A stretch of DNA of 64,000 nucleotides, from assembly GCA_046351595.1 (NCBI GenBank), contig JAXLYE010000015.1:3614-67613 (forward strand), written 5' to 3'. Shown here piece after piece: positions 24,471 to 38,090 of the stretch. Each line of letters opens with the position of its first letter. Position 1 is the first letter of the stretch. The DNA comes from JAXLYE01 sp046351595 (GTDB lineage: Bacteria > Myxococcota_A > Polyangia > Palsa-1104 > JAEUJZ01). Both the position numbers and the translations under genes were made by a program. Below the pieces are notes generated by a model, which was not told the origin of the DNA, did not search any database, and saw nothing but the letters and a program-made list of their open reading frames with translations.

Positions 24471-24977
24471 TCACTCGGTCCTCACGTTGCCTGGCTTGAT
24501 GTCGCGGTGCAGCACGCCGCGTCGGTGGGCGGCGGCGAGTCCGCGGGCGAGGCCGAGGGCCAGCTCGCGCACGCGCTGCCAGGGCATGGGCCGCTTGGCG
24601 CGGTCGAGGGCCTGGCCGCGGATGTACTCCGAGATGATGTAGGGGTGGCCCTCGATCTCGCCGACGCGGTAGACCGTGACCACGTTGGGGTGCTGCAGGC
24701 GGGCGGCGGCGCGCGCCTCGGTCAGGAACTGCTCGCGCAGCATCGCGTCCGGCTCGACGGAGCTTATGAACTTGATGGCGACCGGGCGGTCGAGCAAAAG
24801 GTCGTGGCCCAGGTAGACATCGCCCATCCCGCCCCGCCCGAGCGTCCACAGCAGGCGGTACTCATCGAACGTCCGTGGCGGCGTCCACTCGGCGGTTCGT
24901 GTGTATCCAGGGAGCGATGGCATGACCGGAGTGCCCTCGGGCTCGCAAGCTCTGCCGCGCCGTCTGGAGGCTGTCAC
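24471..24977 (-). pseudogene. Ser/Thr protein kinase truncated after the catalytic loop
   Basis: The 168 codons encode the N-lobe and start of the C-lobe of a PknB-like kinase: glycine loop LGRGGMGDVYLG, Lys in VAIKFI, Glu of helix C in TEARAAARLQHPN, and catalytic loop HRDIKPGNV. The frame then stops within three codons. No frame of the next 130 bp contains a DFG, APE or other C-lobe motif, so this is not a simple frameshift: the rest of the gene is deleted. The product could not bind magnesium-ATP normally. A kinase gene of normal architecture exists at 53180. Confidence 0.75.
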
Positions 24978-25265
24978 CGCGTAGCGCCGGGCCAGTCCCG
25001 AACATCAAGCACGGTGCGTGCCGATCAGCGCCAGCGCGCTAGGGAGGCGCGGCGAGACCTTACGAAGAGAGGACCTTGCTGAGGATATCGTGATCGCGGC
25101 CCAAGTTCGGAACGGATTCACACGGCGCGCTGACCGGACTCCGCACGGCGTACCGCCGCTGTAGGCAGGGCTGCTCCCTGCGTCCACCGGTTTCGTGCTG
25201 TAGGGAGCGTGCTCCCACGTAGCAGTCCGCGCAGAAGTTTTACGGAGTCTGGAGCCAGTCAGCGC

Positions 25266-25934
25266 CTAGAACAGAATCTCGACGCTGGGCGGCTCCGGGT
25301 CCTTGAGGATGCCCATCTGGGCCAGCTCCTCGTCGGAAACCTGGATCCCGACCGCGGGCTCCGGGATCTTGGGGCGGAAGACGAAGGGGTAGATGATCCG
25401 CACGTTGCCGGACGAAAACGGAGCGCGCGGGAACTCCCAGCCGCGCATCGACTCGCTCACACACTCGAGCAGAGCCGGCGACTGCAGCGTGGCTTCGCGG
25501 ACGCCGAGCTCCTCGACCTGGCCGAACGGGGTGATGTCAAACTGCAGCACCACCCTGCCCTGCAGCGCCGGCTGCTTCATCAGCGCCAGCTGGTAGCAGT
25601 GGCGGACCTGCTTGATGTGGACGTAGATGACACGCCGGATCGAGTCGCGATCGAGCGAGTAGTCGGCGCGCTGGACGTCCGGCGGCACCGGCTGCTGCGG
25701 CGGCAGCGGCGACGGCGGCAGCGGGTTCTGGAACTGCAGGACCTGCACCGGCAGCGGGCTCGCGGACTTGCGCTGCGCTGCCTGCACGCCCGGGACAGCG
25801 CCCGCGCCGAGCAGCGAGACAAGGCTCGGGAGCACGCAGCCGACGAGCAGCCCGAGCCGGCGCGGGCGCACCGGGGCGCCAAGGCCGGTCGGTTCCGGGC
25901 TGCGGATCGCTGCGGTGTGGTGCGAGATCTCCAT
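25266..25934 (-). CDS. AgmX/TonB-like C-terminal domain protein
   Basis: A 222-residue protein with one hydrophobic segment (LGLLVGCVLPSLVSLLGAGA, about residues 27-46), a Pro/Gln linker, then a C-terminal domain: RRVIYVHIKQVRHCYQLAL, VVLQFDITPFGQVEELGV, LLECVSESMRGWEFPR. This matches the AgmX/PglI-type C-terminal domain common in Myxococcota, where Cys in HCY and ECV are typical. In Myxococcus AgmX is linked to gliding motility. Here it probably spans from the inner membrane into the periplasm. The short gap upstream (24978-25265) shows only small hairpins such as GGGAGC-GT-GCTCCC near 25204. Confidence 0.7.
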   Translation of the reverse strand: MEISHHTAAIRSPEPTGLGAPVRPRRLGLLVGCVLPSLVSLLGAGAVPGVQAAQRKSASPLPVQVLQFQNPLPPSPLPPQQPVPPDVQRADYSLDRDSIRRVIYVHIKQVRHCYQLALMKQPALQGRVVLQFDITPFGQVEELGVREATLQSPALLECVSESMRGWEFPRAPFSSGNVRIIYPFVFRPKIPEPAVGIQVSDEELAQMGILKDPEPPSVEILF

Positions 25935-26112
25935 CTCTCTGCCTCTTGATCCTGGCCGGCCCTTGCGACGGGCGGCCTGTGCTCCCTACGACAGCGGGGG
26001 CCGCCTCGGGTTCCGCTCATGTTACCAGGCGCCCGGGCCGTGTCGCGCGACAGGACGCCTGGGCCCGCGGCGCCACCGTCGGAGACGCGGGCTCAGCGGC
26101 GGGCCGCCGTGG

Positions 26113-28470
<2,358 letters not shown>

Positions 28471-29484
28471 CTCTCGCTCTCCTCGACCTGCTCTTCTTTT
28501 ATCCGGGTTGCCAATAGATTATCAAGCGGCGCGCCGGCAGTTTCGGGCCCGAGCTCGGGCGCAGGCTGCAGCCCGAGCCGCTCGGCCCCGCTATATACAT
28601 TGCAGCGGCCCGGCCGGGTGAAGCCGCACAGCGTCATGCCCGCCTCGCGCGCCAGCTCGACCGCCAGGCTCGACGGAGCGCCGACCGCCACGAAGATCGG
28701 CACCGCGGCCATGCGCGCCTTCTGCAAAAGCTCGAACGAGGCGCGGCCGCTGACCACCAGGATCTGCCCGTGCGCCGGCAGCCCGCCCGCGAGGAGCCGC
28801 GCGCCCAGCAGCTTGTCGACGGCGTTGTGGCGGCCGACGTCCTCGCGCAGGGCCAGAAGCTCGCCATCGGCCGTGAACAGCCCGGCCGCGTGCAGGCCGC
28901 CGGTCGCCTCGAACGTGGCCTGCACCGCGCGCAGCCGCTCGGGCAGCTCGGCGATGAGCGGCGGCGGCACCTGCGGCCCCGGGCGCAGGCGCTCGCGCGG
29001 CGTCGCGGCCAGCGCGTCGATCGAGCGCTTGCCGCACACGCCGCAGGCGCTGGTCGTATAGAAGTCGCGGTCGGTGCCGCGCCAGTCGATGCGCGCGCCG
29101 TCGCGCAGCGTCACCACCACCGCCTCGGGCGCGGGCTGCGTCACGGACTCGACCTCATCGGGCGCGGCGACCATGCCCTCGGTGAACAGGAAGCCGACCG
29201 CGAGCTCCGCGTCCTCGACCAGGCCGCGCGCCGAGTCGCCGTGACCCGGGGTGCGCATCGTGATCGACACGTCGCGCTCGCGGTGCACGACGGAGCCCGG
29301 GGCGCCGGGGACGGCTGGCGCGCCTGGCTCGGGCGCCCGCACCCGGATCTGCAGCGGCGCCTCGACGGCGACCGCGTCGAGCTGCGGCTGCGCAAAGGTG
29401 CCGCGGACGGCGACGATGGCGACGGACTGGCTGGGCTGCTGCGGCATGGCTGACCCCATTATTAGCGGGCCCGCGCGCCGCGCG

Positions 29485-31839
29485 TCACGGCGTGACCGCG
29501 CTCTGCGACGGGCTGGCGAGCGCGCCCGGCAGGACGCAGCGGAAGCCGGCGAGCGGCGCCACCGCGAGGTTCTTGGGCCGCATGATGGTGCTGCCCGTGC
29601 CCCCGGGCCCGGCCTTGGGCTGGACGACCGCGATCCGCGGCGGACCCGCCTCCGGCCCTTCGCTGCGCACCATCTCGGGGTGCTGCGCCTGGACCCTGGA
29701 CTCGGCCTGCAGCCACTGCTCGATCGTCGGCAGGCGGCCGCGGCGCGTGCGGCAGTAGTCCTTGGCGCCGTAGGCGCTGACCCCGACCACGGGCTCGTTC
29801 GCCTGCTCGCTTGAGACCACGAACGCGCCCTCCTGGTGGCGGATGCCGCGGCTGCGCGCCAGGTCGATGATCAGGTGGCCGTCGTCGAGCACGCGGCCGC
29901 TGCCGTCGACCGCGGCGTCGCTCTGGGCGCTGTTCAGGTAGCTGACGAACTCGCCGTTGGTGATGGTTTCCTGATCGACGAAGAGAGCGCGCTTGGCCGC
30001 GGCCGACGGCTTCCTCCCGGAGTTCGCTCCCGCGCTCGGGGCGAGCTTCTGCCCCGCGCTATCGACTTTCTCGCGACCGTCCTTGGGCTCGATGTAAAGG
30101 ACGAAGCTCTTCTTGGTGACCTGCGGGCTCGGCGGCGGCGCCATGGCCGCGCGCATGTCGGCTTGCGCGCCGGACCCGAGCTCGCCGGCACGCGCGCCGA
30201 GATCCGCCGGCCGCCGCGCCTGCAGCGCGCCCTGGAGATCGCCCGGAAAGTCGACCCGCTTGCCGGCCGAGCCGTCGGTCACCGGCGGCGGCGGGTTGTG
30301 CATCAGGGTGCGGACGACAAACGCCAGGACCAGCGCGCTGAGCAGCGCCGCCGAGGCGCTGCCCCACACCAGGCTGCGCTTGCCGAGCGGCCGCTCCGAC
30401 GACGGCGGCCTGTGCGTGGCCGGCCGATCGCGCAGCTCCTGCGGCATCGTCATGAGCTGGCTGCTGATGGCGGACGACACCTCGGGGACCGCCTCGCCCG
30501 CGGAGGTGATCGAGACGCTGTTCTCGGCACGCGCCGCCTCGGCGGCCGGCGCCTCCCGACCGGCCGGACCCGGACCCGGGCTCAAGATCGCTGCCGGCGC
30601 TACCTTCGCTAGCGGCGCGGCGGCGGGTGCAGGGGCGGCGACGACCGGAGCCAGCGCGGGCGCGGACGACGACAGCAGCGGGCGCACCGGCGGCTCGGGC
30701 CGCAGCAGGCGCACGCCCACCTTGTCGATCCACGCCTCGTCGAACATCTCGCGGAAGACGCGGTTGCGCACGGTCAGCGCGGCTTGCTCGGGGAGCCGAT
30801 CCGGAGCCTGCTCCGGCTCGCCGATCCGTCGCCGCGCCGCCATGCCCGTGAACCACAGCGCGCGCTGCACGACGTCGTCGGGCAGCATCGTCACCGGCGC
30901 GCGCAGCAGCTCGCGGTACAGCGCCAGCATCTCGACCGCCAGCCCGTGCGGCGAGCGCCGCCCCTCCGAGAAGAAGAACTTCGCGGCGTGGCCGAGGCTG
31001 GGATCCTCCAGCCCGCGCCACAGGAAGGTGCGCCGCACCGCGCTCACCACCTGCTGCTCCTCCTCGCCCGGCGGGATCGGCCCGCGCGACTGCAGCACCT
31101 CGCACAGCCGCTGCGTCATGTACGGGTGCCCGTCGGTCCAGGCGAAGATCGAGCGCAAGAGCGTGTCCGGATCCTGGCTGATCGCCGCCAGCCCGGGCCC
31201 GAGCGCCTGTACCTCCTGCCACGTGAAGTCGCCCAGCTCGACGGCGCGGCCGATGTTGAACGGCGTCTGCTTGACGTCGCTCATCAGATCCTGGTGCGCG
31301 ACCGAGCCGAGCACGCAGAAGGTCAGGCGGCCGAGCTCGGGGTCGTCGACGCGCGCGTTGAACAGGGCGCGCAGCCCGGCGAAGAAGTCGTCGCGCGGGA
31401 ACGGCAGCGCCAGCGTCTTGTCGATTTCGTCGATGAAGATGACGATGCGCGACGGCACCCGCGCGAGCAGCACGCGGCGCAGGAACGCGGCCCAGCGCTG
31501 CACCGGCGGGCTGTTCTCGGTCGCGGCCCAGTGCGCGCGCGCCTCGTCCTCCAGATCGAGCTGCTCGGCGGCGGCGCTGATCAGCGCGTAGTACCACTCC
31601 GGCGCCGTCGCCTCGCTGCCGAGCGCGGTGAGGTCAATGTGCACGGTGCGCACGCCGCGCTCGCGCAGCCGCCGCTCGGTGCGCGAGCGCAGGCTCGACT
31701 TGCCGATCTGGCGCTGCCCGAGCACGTAGCAGAACTCCCCCGCCTCGAGCGCGGACAAGAGCTGCGCATCGGCGGACCGCTGGATGTAGAAGCTGTCCTC
31801 GCGCAGCGTGCCGGTGGACTGGAAGCGCGCCGTGATCAT
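29485..31839 (-). CDS. AAA-like (STAND-type) ATPase fused through a TM segment to an FGE/SUMF1-like domain
   Basis: A 784-residue fusion. Residues about 1-370 are an AAA_35-type ATPase (Walker A VLGQRQIGKSSLRSR, Walker B RIVIFIDEIDKT, sensor region FCVLGSVAHQDLM). About 370-520 is a Pro/Ala linker; one TM segment (LVWGSASAALLSALVLAFVV, about 525-545); C-terminal about 640-784 resembles formylglycine-generating/SUMF1-like domains (DQETITNGEFVSYLNSA, VVGVSAYGAKDYCRTRRGRL, GFRCV). Family FGE domains oxidise Cys or act as ligand-binding folds; here the catalytic Cys pair is not evident. The start overlaps the upstream metallophosphoesterase-ATPase stop (ATGA), so the two proteins are probably made in equal amounts. 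Confidence 0.75.
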   Translation of the reverse strand: MITARFQSTGTLREDSFYIQRSADAQLLSALEAGEFCYVLGQRQIGKSSLRSRTERRLRERGVRTVHIDLTALGSEATAPEWYYALISAAAEQLDLEDEARAHWAATENSPPVQRWAAFLRRVLLARVPSRIVIFIDEIDKTLALPFPRDDFFAGLRALFNARVDDPELGRLTFCVLGSVAHQDLMSDVKQTPFNIGRAVELGDFTWQEVQALGPGLAAISQDPDTLLRSIFAWTDGHPYMTQRLCEVLQSRGPIPPGEEEQQVVSAVRRTFLWRGLEDPSLGHAAKFFFSEGRRSPHGLAVEMLALYRELLRAPVTMLPDDVVQRALWFTGMAARRRIGEPEQAPDRLPEQAALTVRNRVFREMFDEAWIDKVGVRLLRPEPPVRPLLSSSAPALAPVVAAPAPAAAPLAKVAPAAILSPGPGPAGREAPAAEAARAENSVSITSAGEAVPEVSSAISSQLMTMPQELRDRPATHRPPSSERPLGKRSLVWGSASAALLSALVLAFVVRTLMHNPPPPVTDGSAGKRVDFPGDLQGALQARRPADLGARAGELGSGAQADMRAAMAPPPSPQVTKKSFVLYIEPKDGREKVDSAGQKLAPSAGANSGRKPSAAAKRALFVDQETITNGEFVSYLNSAQSDAAVDGSGRVLDDGHLIIDLARSRGIRHQEGAFVVSSEQANEPVVGVSAYGAKDYCRTRRGRLPTIEQWLQAESRVQAQHPEMVRSEGPEAGPPRIAVVQPKAGPGGTGSTIMRPKNLAVAPLAGFRCVLPGALASPSQSAVTP

Positions 31840-34094
31840 CGCGGGCGCTCTCCGCGTCCACCCGGCGCGGCGGGGGGCTCGTGGGCGCTGCCCGCGCCCG
31901 CGCACAGCGCGCTGATGCGCTCGTGGTACAGGCGGTACGGGATGCGGTAGTGGCCGTCCTCGCGGCGCAGCAGGTTGGCGCGGTACAGGCGCTCGTACAG
32001 CGGCGCCGGCAGCGGCTCGGTCGGCCGCGACAGCGCCGCGCACATCGCCTGCAGCAGCGTCGGATCGCCGCGCAGCAGCGCCTCGCAGTGGCGCAGGTGC
32101 TCGCCGAACGTCGACTCAAGCGCCTCGGGATCGTGCAGGAGCTCGCGCAGCCGCAGGCCGGCGCGCGCCGCCGCCTGCATCGCCCGATCGATCAGGAACG
32201 GGCTGCCGCCGCACAGCGCCATCAGCGCCGCGGCGTGGCGCGGATCGTGGCCGTAGCCGCGCGCCAGCGCCTCGACCTGCGCCGGCGTGAAGTCGTGCAG
32301 CCGGATCTGCGTGATGACGTTGAACAGCGGCGAGGCGTCGCCGCGCCGGTGCAGCGACTGCGGCTCGCCCGACAGCGACAGCACCAGGCGCAGCCGCCCG
32401 AGCGGCTCGGCGTCGTCGACGACCCAGGCGCGCAGCGCGTCGAAGATCTCGTTCTCGAAGTGCCAGCCGTGCAGAACGTCGATGCGGTCGAGCGCCAGCA
32501 CCAGCCGCTGCGGCACGCGCGTCAGCACCTTCTGGCGCAACAGCTTCCCGAGCTTGGTGATCGGGCCGAGCGGCTCCGCCCACAGCGGCTCGACCAGGGC
32601 CGGATCGCCGCCCGCGGCCTGCACCAGCCGCACCGCGAGCGCCTTGGTGAAGGCCTCGAGCGCCGGCCGCTCGCTGGCACGCTCGTGCGAGAGCGGCGGC
32701 AGCGGCAGCTCGGCCAGGTCGATGAGCGCGCAGGTCGCGCCCTCCTCCTGCACGAGCTGCGCGAGCAGCGCCCGCAGGAACCAGGTCTTGCCGCAGCGCT
32801 CGCGGCCCCAGATCAGGAGCGCCGCGCTCGGCGAGGCGAGCAGCGCGCGCGCGGTCCGCTCCTCGATGCGCCGCACCAGGAGCTGCCCCTCGTGGGCGTA
32901 GACCTCGGCCTCGCCCTCCTCCAGGCCCGTCGGCGCCACCGGCGGCACCTGCTGCGACGACGAGAGCGGCGAGACCGGGGGCACGCTGCGCGGCACCAGG
33001 CGCAGCCGCCCGATCGGGATCTCGGCGAAGCTCTGATCCGGGGGCGCGTTGTCGACGTCGTGGCGGAAGTCGCGGTGGCGGCTCGACCAGCGCCGCGGCC
33101 ACAGCCGCAGCACCGCGCTCTCGTCGCCGGGGAACACCGCCGCGAAGGCGTAGCCGTGGCTCTCGATCTCGCCGGCCTCGCCGTGGGCCGCGCCGGCGCG
33201 CAGCGTGATCAGCTCGCGCCCGCCGCCGCGCGCCAGGAGCGCCGCATCCGCCTCGTGGACGTGGCCGCACAGGTGCACGTGCGCGCCCTGCGCCAAGAGC
33301 GCCAGCGCCTCGCGCTCGTCGACGAGCCAGCCGTCGCTGAGCGGGTGGTGGGTCAGCGCCAGCACCAGCTCGTCGGCGGCCGGCGGCGCCGGGCAGGCCG
33401 CGGCCAGCAGGCGCTTGCCCAGGCGCAGCTTGCCGTGGTCCTGATCGTCGGCGGCCAGCAGCGCGGTGTTGAGGCCGACGATGCGCACGCGCCCGCCGCG
33501 CCCGGACAGGGTCGCGCTGAAGCAGCCGGCGCGCGCCAGGAGGGCCGCCGTCTCGTCGCTGGCCGGCTCACCGGGCCGGACCGGACCGGACCCGAGCGGC
33601 TGCACCGCGGCCAGTCCCGAGGCAAAGCCGCCGTAGTTGGCGAAGCGCCGCAGCAGGCGGTCCCGATCCCCGGACCGCCCGAGCGCCGTGTCGAGCGGCT
33701 CCTCGCCGCTGCGCAGCAGCCGCAGCAGGCGCTGCACGTCCACGTCGTCGCGCTCGACCTTGCGCTGGGCGTCGTGGTTGCCGGGCACGCAGTAGACCCG
33801 CGCGAGCGACAGCCCGACCGCCTCGGCGAGGCGACCCAGGGCCGCGCGCGCCGCCGCGTACTCGTCGGTGACCGGCGGCCGCGCCAGGCAGCCGCCGGAG
33901 AACGCGATGTCGCCGGTCAGGATCACCGCGTCCGGCCGCGGCACCTTGCCCTGCGCCACCAGCCGGCCCGCGTCCTCGACGAGGCGATCGACCACCATCG
34001 CCTGGTCCCAGCGGTGGCTGTCGTCTCCGTGTCCGGCGTGCAGGTCCGAGACATGCAGAAAGGAGAACAGCGGCTCGTTGTCGGCGCGCGGCAT
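31836..34094 (-). CDS. Metallophosphoesterase fused to AAA-like (STAND-type) ATPase
   Basis: A 752-residue cytosolic fusion. Residues about 8-310 are a calcineurin-like phosphoesterase with the metal ligands in order: SDLHAGH, LTGDIAFSG, VPGNHD, LTHHPL and LCGHVHEAD. About 330-390 is a linker; about 400-735 an ATPase with Walker A IWGRERCGKTWFLR, Walker B LVLALDRIDVLHG and a helical C-terminus (winged-helix-like). STAND ATPases joined to an enzymatic domain are typical switch proteins in signalling and phage defence. It is translationally coupled to the AAA-FGE gene downstream. The target of the phosphoesterase (nucleic acid, nucleotide or protein) is not known. Confidence 0.8.
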   Translation of the reverse strand: MPRADNEPLFSFLHVSDLHAGHGDDSHRWDQAMVVDRLVEDAGRLVAQGKVPRPDAVILTGDIAFSGGCLARPPVTDEYAAARAALGRLAEAVGLSLARVYCVPGNHDAQRKVERDDVDVQRLLRLLRSGEEPLDTALGRSGDRDRLLRRFANYGGFASGLAAVQPLGSGPVRPGEPASDETAALLARAGCFSATLSGRGGRVRIVGLNTALLAADDQDHGKLRLGKRLLAAACPAPPAADELVLALTHHPLSDGWLVDEREALALLAQGAHVHLCGHVHEADAALLARGGGRELITLRAGAAHGEAGEIESHGYAFAAVFPGDESAVLRLWPRRWSSRHRDFRHDVDNAPPDQSFAEIPIGRLRLVPRSVPPVSPLSSSQQVPPVAPTGLEEGEAEVYAHEGQLLVRRIEERTARALLASPSAALLIWGRERCGKTWFLRALLAQLVQEEGATCALIDLAELPLPPLSHERASERPALEAFTKALAVRLVQAAGGDPALVEPLWAEPLGPITKLGKLLRQKVLTRVPQRLVLALDRIDVLHGWHFENEIFDALRAWVVDDAEPLGRLRLVLSLSGEPQSLHRRGDASPLFNVITQIRLHDFTPAQVEALARGYGHDPRHAAALMALCGGSPFLIDRAMQAAARAGLRLRELLHDPEALESTFGEHLRHCEALLRGDPTLLQAMCAALSRPTEPLPAPLYERLYRANLLRREDGHYRIPYRLYHERISALCAGAGSAHEPPAAPGGRGERPR

Positions 34095-34209
34095 CTCCTC
34101 GACGATACCGCGTCTCGGCGGCGGCGTGTACGCCGCTGTACAGGGCGGCGGCCGGCTGCGTGGGCCGGCTCGACGGCGCTACCGGCTGTCGCTTAGCGCT
34201 TCGCGCCGG

Positions 34210-35862
<1,653 letters not shown>

Positions 35863-35974
35863 TGCGTCACGCGCTCCTTCACTCGTCTCGAGCGGGGGAG
35901 TCGTGTGACTCCCGATGCGTGGCCCGCAGGCGCGCCCGCCGGCCGTCTCGATTTTCAGTCTGGTGGAAGGTTTG

Positions 35975-36002
35975 TTGAAAGCAACGCCGGCTTGCGCAGA
36001 AT
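35975..36002 (+). promoter_or_regulatory. Probable promoter of the mla-like operon
   Basis: TTGAAA (35975-35980) and CAGAAT (35997-36002) with 16-bp spacing, in an AT-richer gap between the divergent histidine kinase gene and the permease gene at 36118. The match to the sigma-70 consensus is fair (5/6 and 4/6). Confidence 0.4.
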
Positions 36003-36117
36003 TCGTAGGAAAAGGACCCAGCGCGTTCCGAACGCCATTAGGGAATGCGCGTACACTTTTTCTGAATCTCTACAGATCGGCGCTTGCGGCTCCCTTCCTT
36101 TTCCTCCACACATTAGG

Positions 36118-37227
36118 GTGACCGAGCCCGACCCCCTGCGAACTTCGGAGCGCACTCCGGCGCCTGATCCGCAGGGCCAAGGCCAGGCACTCGATCTGCC
36201 GTCGCTGCAGCGCCAGGTCGAGCAGGCCCCTTCGGGCGGCCGGGTGATCCTCGATCTGGGCGCCGCGCCCAGCCTGAGCGGGCTCGAGGCGGCCTCCCTC
36301 TTGCGCCTGGTCATGACCGGTCGCGAGCGCGGCGTAGTGGTCCTCCTGAGCAACCTGCAGCCGGGCGCGCGGCTCGCCTTCACCGGGCTCTCCGCGGATC
36401 TGCTGGGCCGCTCCCCGGGCGAAGAAGACGACGGACTGGTCCTGATCGAGCAGGTCGGAAACGAGGCCGCCGACGCCTACAAGACCGGCAAGAACCTGCT
36501 CGCCCTCATCGGCGACTTCTTCCACTTCGCGCTCGTCACTCCCTTGCGCGGCAAGGGGATCAAGTGGGACCGCACGTTCCAGCAGCTCGAGCGCATCGGC
36601 GCGGACGCGGTGCCCATCGTCCTGTTCCTCTCCTATCTGATCGGGACGGTGCTGGCGCTGAACGGAGCCAGCCAGCTGCGCCAGTTCGGCGCCGCGATCT
36701 ACATCGCCGATCTCGTCGGTGTGGCCATGACGCGCGAGATGGCGCCGCTCATCACCGCGATCATCGTGTGCGGCCGCAGCGGCTCCGCCATCACCGCGGA
36801 GCTCGGGACCATGGTCGTCAGCGAGGAGATCGACGCGATGCGGACGATGGCGCTGTCCCCGGGCCGGTTCCTGCTGGTGCCGCGCGTGCTGGCGCTCTTG
36901 TGGGCCATGCCGTTCCTGACGCTCGCCTCGAACTTCGCCGGCGTCTTCGGCGGCTACGTCGTCGGCGTGTTCCTGCTCGAGCTCGGGTCCATCAACTACA
37001 TCACCGAAACCGCGGAGGCGCTGCTCCTAAAGGACCTGGTCACGGGCCTGACCAAGAGCCTGGTGTTCGCGCTGCTCATCGGCTTCACCGCGTGCTACCG
37101 CGGCTTCCACGTGCGCGGCGGCGCCGAAGGAGTCGGCACCAGCACGACCGCCTCCGTAGTCACCTCGATCATCCTGTGCATCGTGGCGAACGCGGTGTTT
37201 ACGGCCATCTTTTATCACTGGAGATGA
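36118..37227 (+). CDS. mlaE: MlaE-type lipid transport permease with N-terminal STAS-like domain
   Basis: A 369-residue protein. About residues 15-110 look like a STAS domain (VILDLGAAPSLSGLEAASLL), the role MlaB plays as a separate subunit in E. coli. About 115-369 is the MlaE/YrbE permease: GNLLALIGDFF-like entry, ERIGADAVPIVLFLSYLIGTVLA, CGRSGSAITAELGTM, and EEIDAMRTM followed by four to five TM helices. It is the inner-membrane part of an MCE transporter that moves phospholipids between membranes. The GTG start at 36118 has only a weak AGGG upstream; the STAS domain starts just after it. ATPase, MCE and lipoprotein genes follow in close order. Confidence 0.88.
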   Translation: MTEPDPLRTSERTPAPDPQGQGQALDLPSLQRQVEQAPSGGRVILDLGAAPSLSGLEAASLLRLVMTGRERGVVVLLSNLQPGARLAFTGLSADLLGRSPGEEDDGLVLIEQVGNEAADAYKTGKNLLALIGDFFHFALVTPLRGKGIKWDRTFQQLERIGADAVPIVLFLSYLIGTVLALNGASQLRQFGAAIYIADLVGVAMTREMAPLITAIIVCGRSGSAITAELGTMVVSEEIDAMRTMALSPGRFLLVPRVLALLWAMPFLTLASNFAGVFGGYVVGVFLLELGSINYITETAEALLLKDLVTGLTKSLVFALLIGFTACYRGFHVRGGAEGVGTSTTASVVTSIILCIVANAVFTAIFYHWR

Positions 37228-37237
37228 TCGCACTCCC

Positions 37238-38089
37238 ATGAGCGAGCCCCGCAACAACCCGGGCCAGGATGCCCCCCTCCTGGTCGTCGAAGAATTGGTC
37301 GCCAGCTACGGCGAGCGCAAGGTCCTGGACCGCGTCTCGATGAGCGCGCGGCGCGGCGAGATCACCGTGATCCTCGGGACCAGCGGCTGCGGCAAGAGCA
37401 CGCTCTTGCGCCACATCGTCGGGCTCAAGCAGCCGACCGCCGGCCGCGTCCTCATCGGCGGCCGCGATCTATACCGCGCCACCGAAGAGCAGCAGGAGGA
37501 GATCCTGCAGGGCATCGGCATGTCGTTCCAGAGCGGCGCGCTGTTCAACTCGATGACGCTGCAGGAGAACGTCGCGCTGCCGATCCGCGAGCACCGCGGC
37601 GCCGATGAGGACACTGCGAACACGCTGGCGCTGATGAAGCTTGCGCTGGTCGGGCTGGCTGGCTCGGCGCGGCTGTTGCCGGCGGAGATCAGCGGCGGCA
37701 TGAAGAAGCGCGCGGCGCTGGCGCGGGCGCTGGCGCTGGATCCGGCGCTGCTCTTGTTCGACGAGCCCTCGGCCGGTCTGGATCCGGTGACCGCGCGCGA
37801 GCTCGACGACCTGATCCTGCGCCTGCGCGATCAGTTCGGGATGGCCATCGTCGTCGTCACCCACGAGCTCGGGAGCATCGAGGCCATCGCCGATCAGGCG
37901 GTGATGCTGCACAAGGGCAAGGTGCTGGCGCACGGCTCGCTCGACGAGGTCCGGGCGCAGCCGCACCCGCAGGTGCGCGCGTTCTTCGATCGCCGTGCGC
38001 AGCAGGACGCCATGCGCCAGGGGCTGCTCGAGCGGCTGCTGGCTCCGGACGGCATGCTGCCGCCGCGCGCGGCGCAGCAGGGAGGCTGA
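37238..38089 (+). CDS. mlaF: MlaF-type ABC ATPase
   Basis: A 283-residue ATP-binding subunit with Walker A LGTSGCGKSTLL, Q loop MSFQSGALFNSM, signature ISGGMKKRAALARAL, Walker B LLLFDEPSAGLDP and H loop VVVTHELGS. The GM-KKR variant of the signature is characteristic of Mla ATPases. A 35-residue C-terminal extension follows the core, as in MlaF where it contacts the partner subunit. It lies ten bases after mlaE. Confidence 0.92.
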   Translation: MSEPRNNPGQDAPLLVVEELVASYGERKVLDRVSMSARRGEITVILGTSGCGKSTLLRHIVGLKQPTAGRVLIGGRDLYRATEEQQEEILQGIGMSFQSGALFNSMTLQENVALPIREHRGADEDTANTLALMKLALVGLAGSARLLPAEISGGMKKRAALARALALDPALLLFDEPSAGLDPVTARELDDLILRLRDQFGMAIVVVTHELGSIEAIADQAVMLHKGKVLAHGSLDEVRAQPHPQVRAFFDRRAQQDAMRQGLLERLLAPDGMLPPRAAQQGG

Positions 38090-38090
38090 C

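Noticed and set aside
24990..25265. Possible tRNA or small RNA in the gap
   Set aside because: Checked for a T-loop GTTCRANNC and acceptor pairing on both strands and found none; only short GC hairpins.
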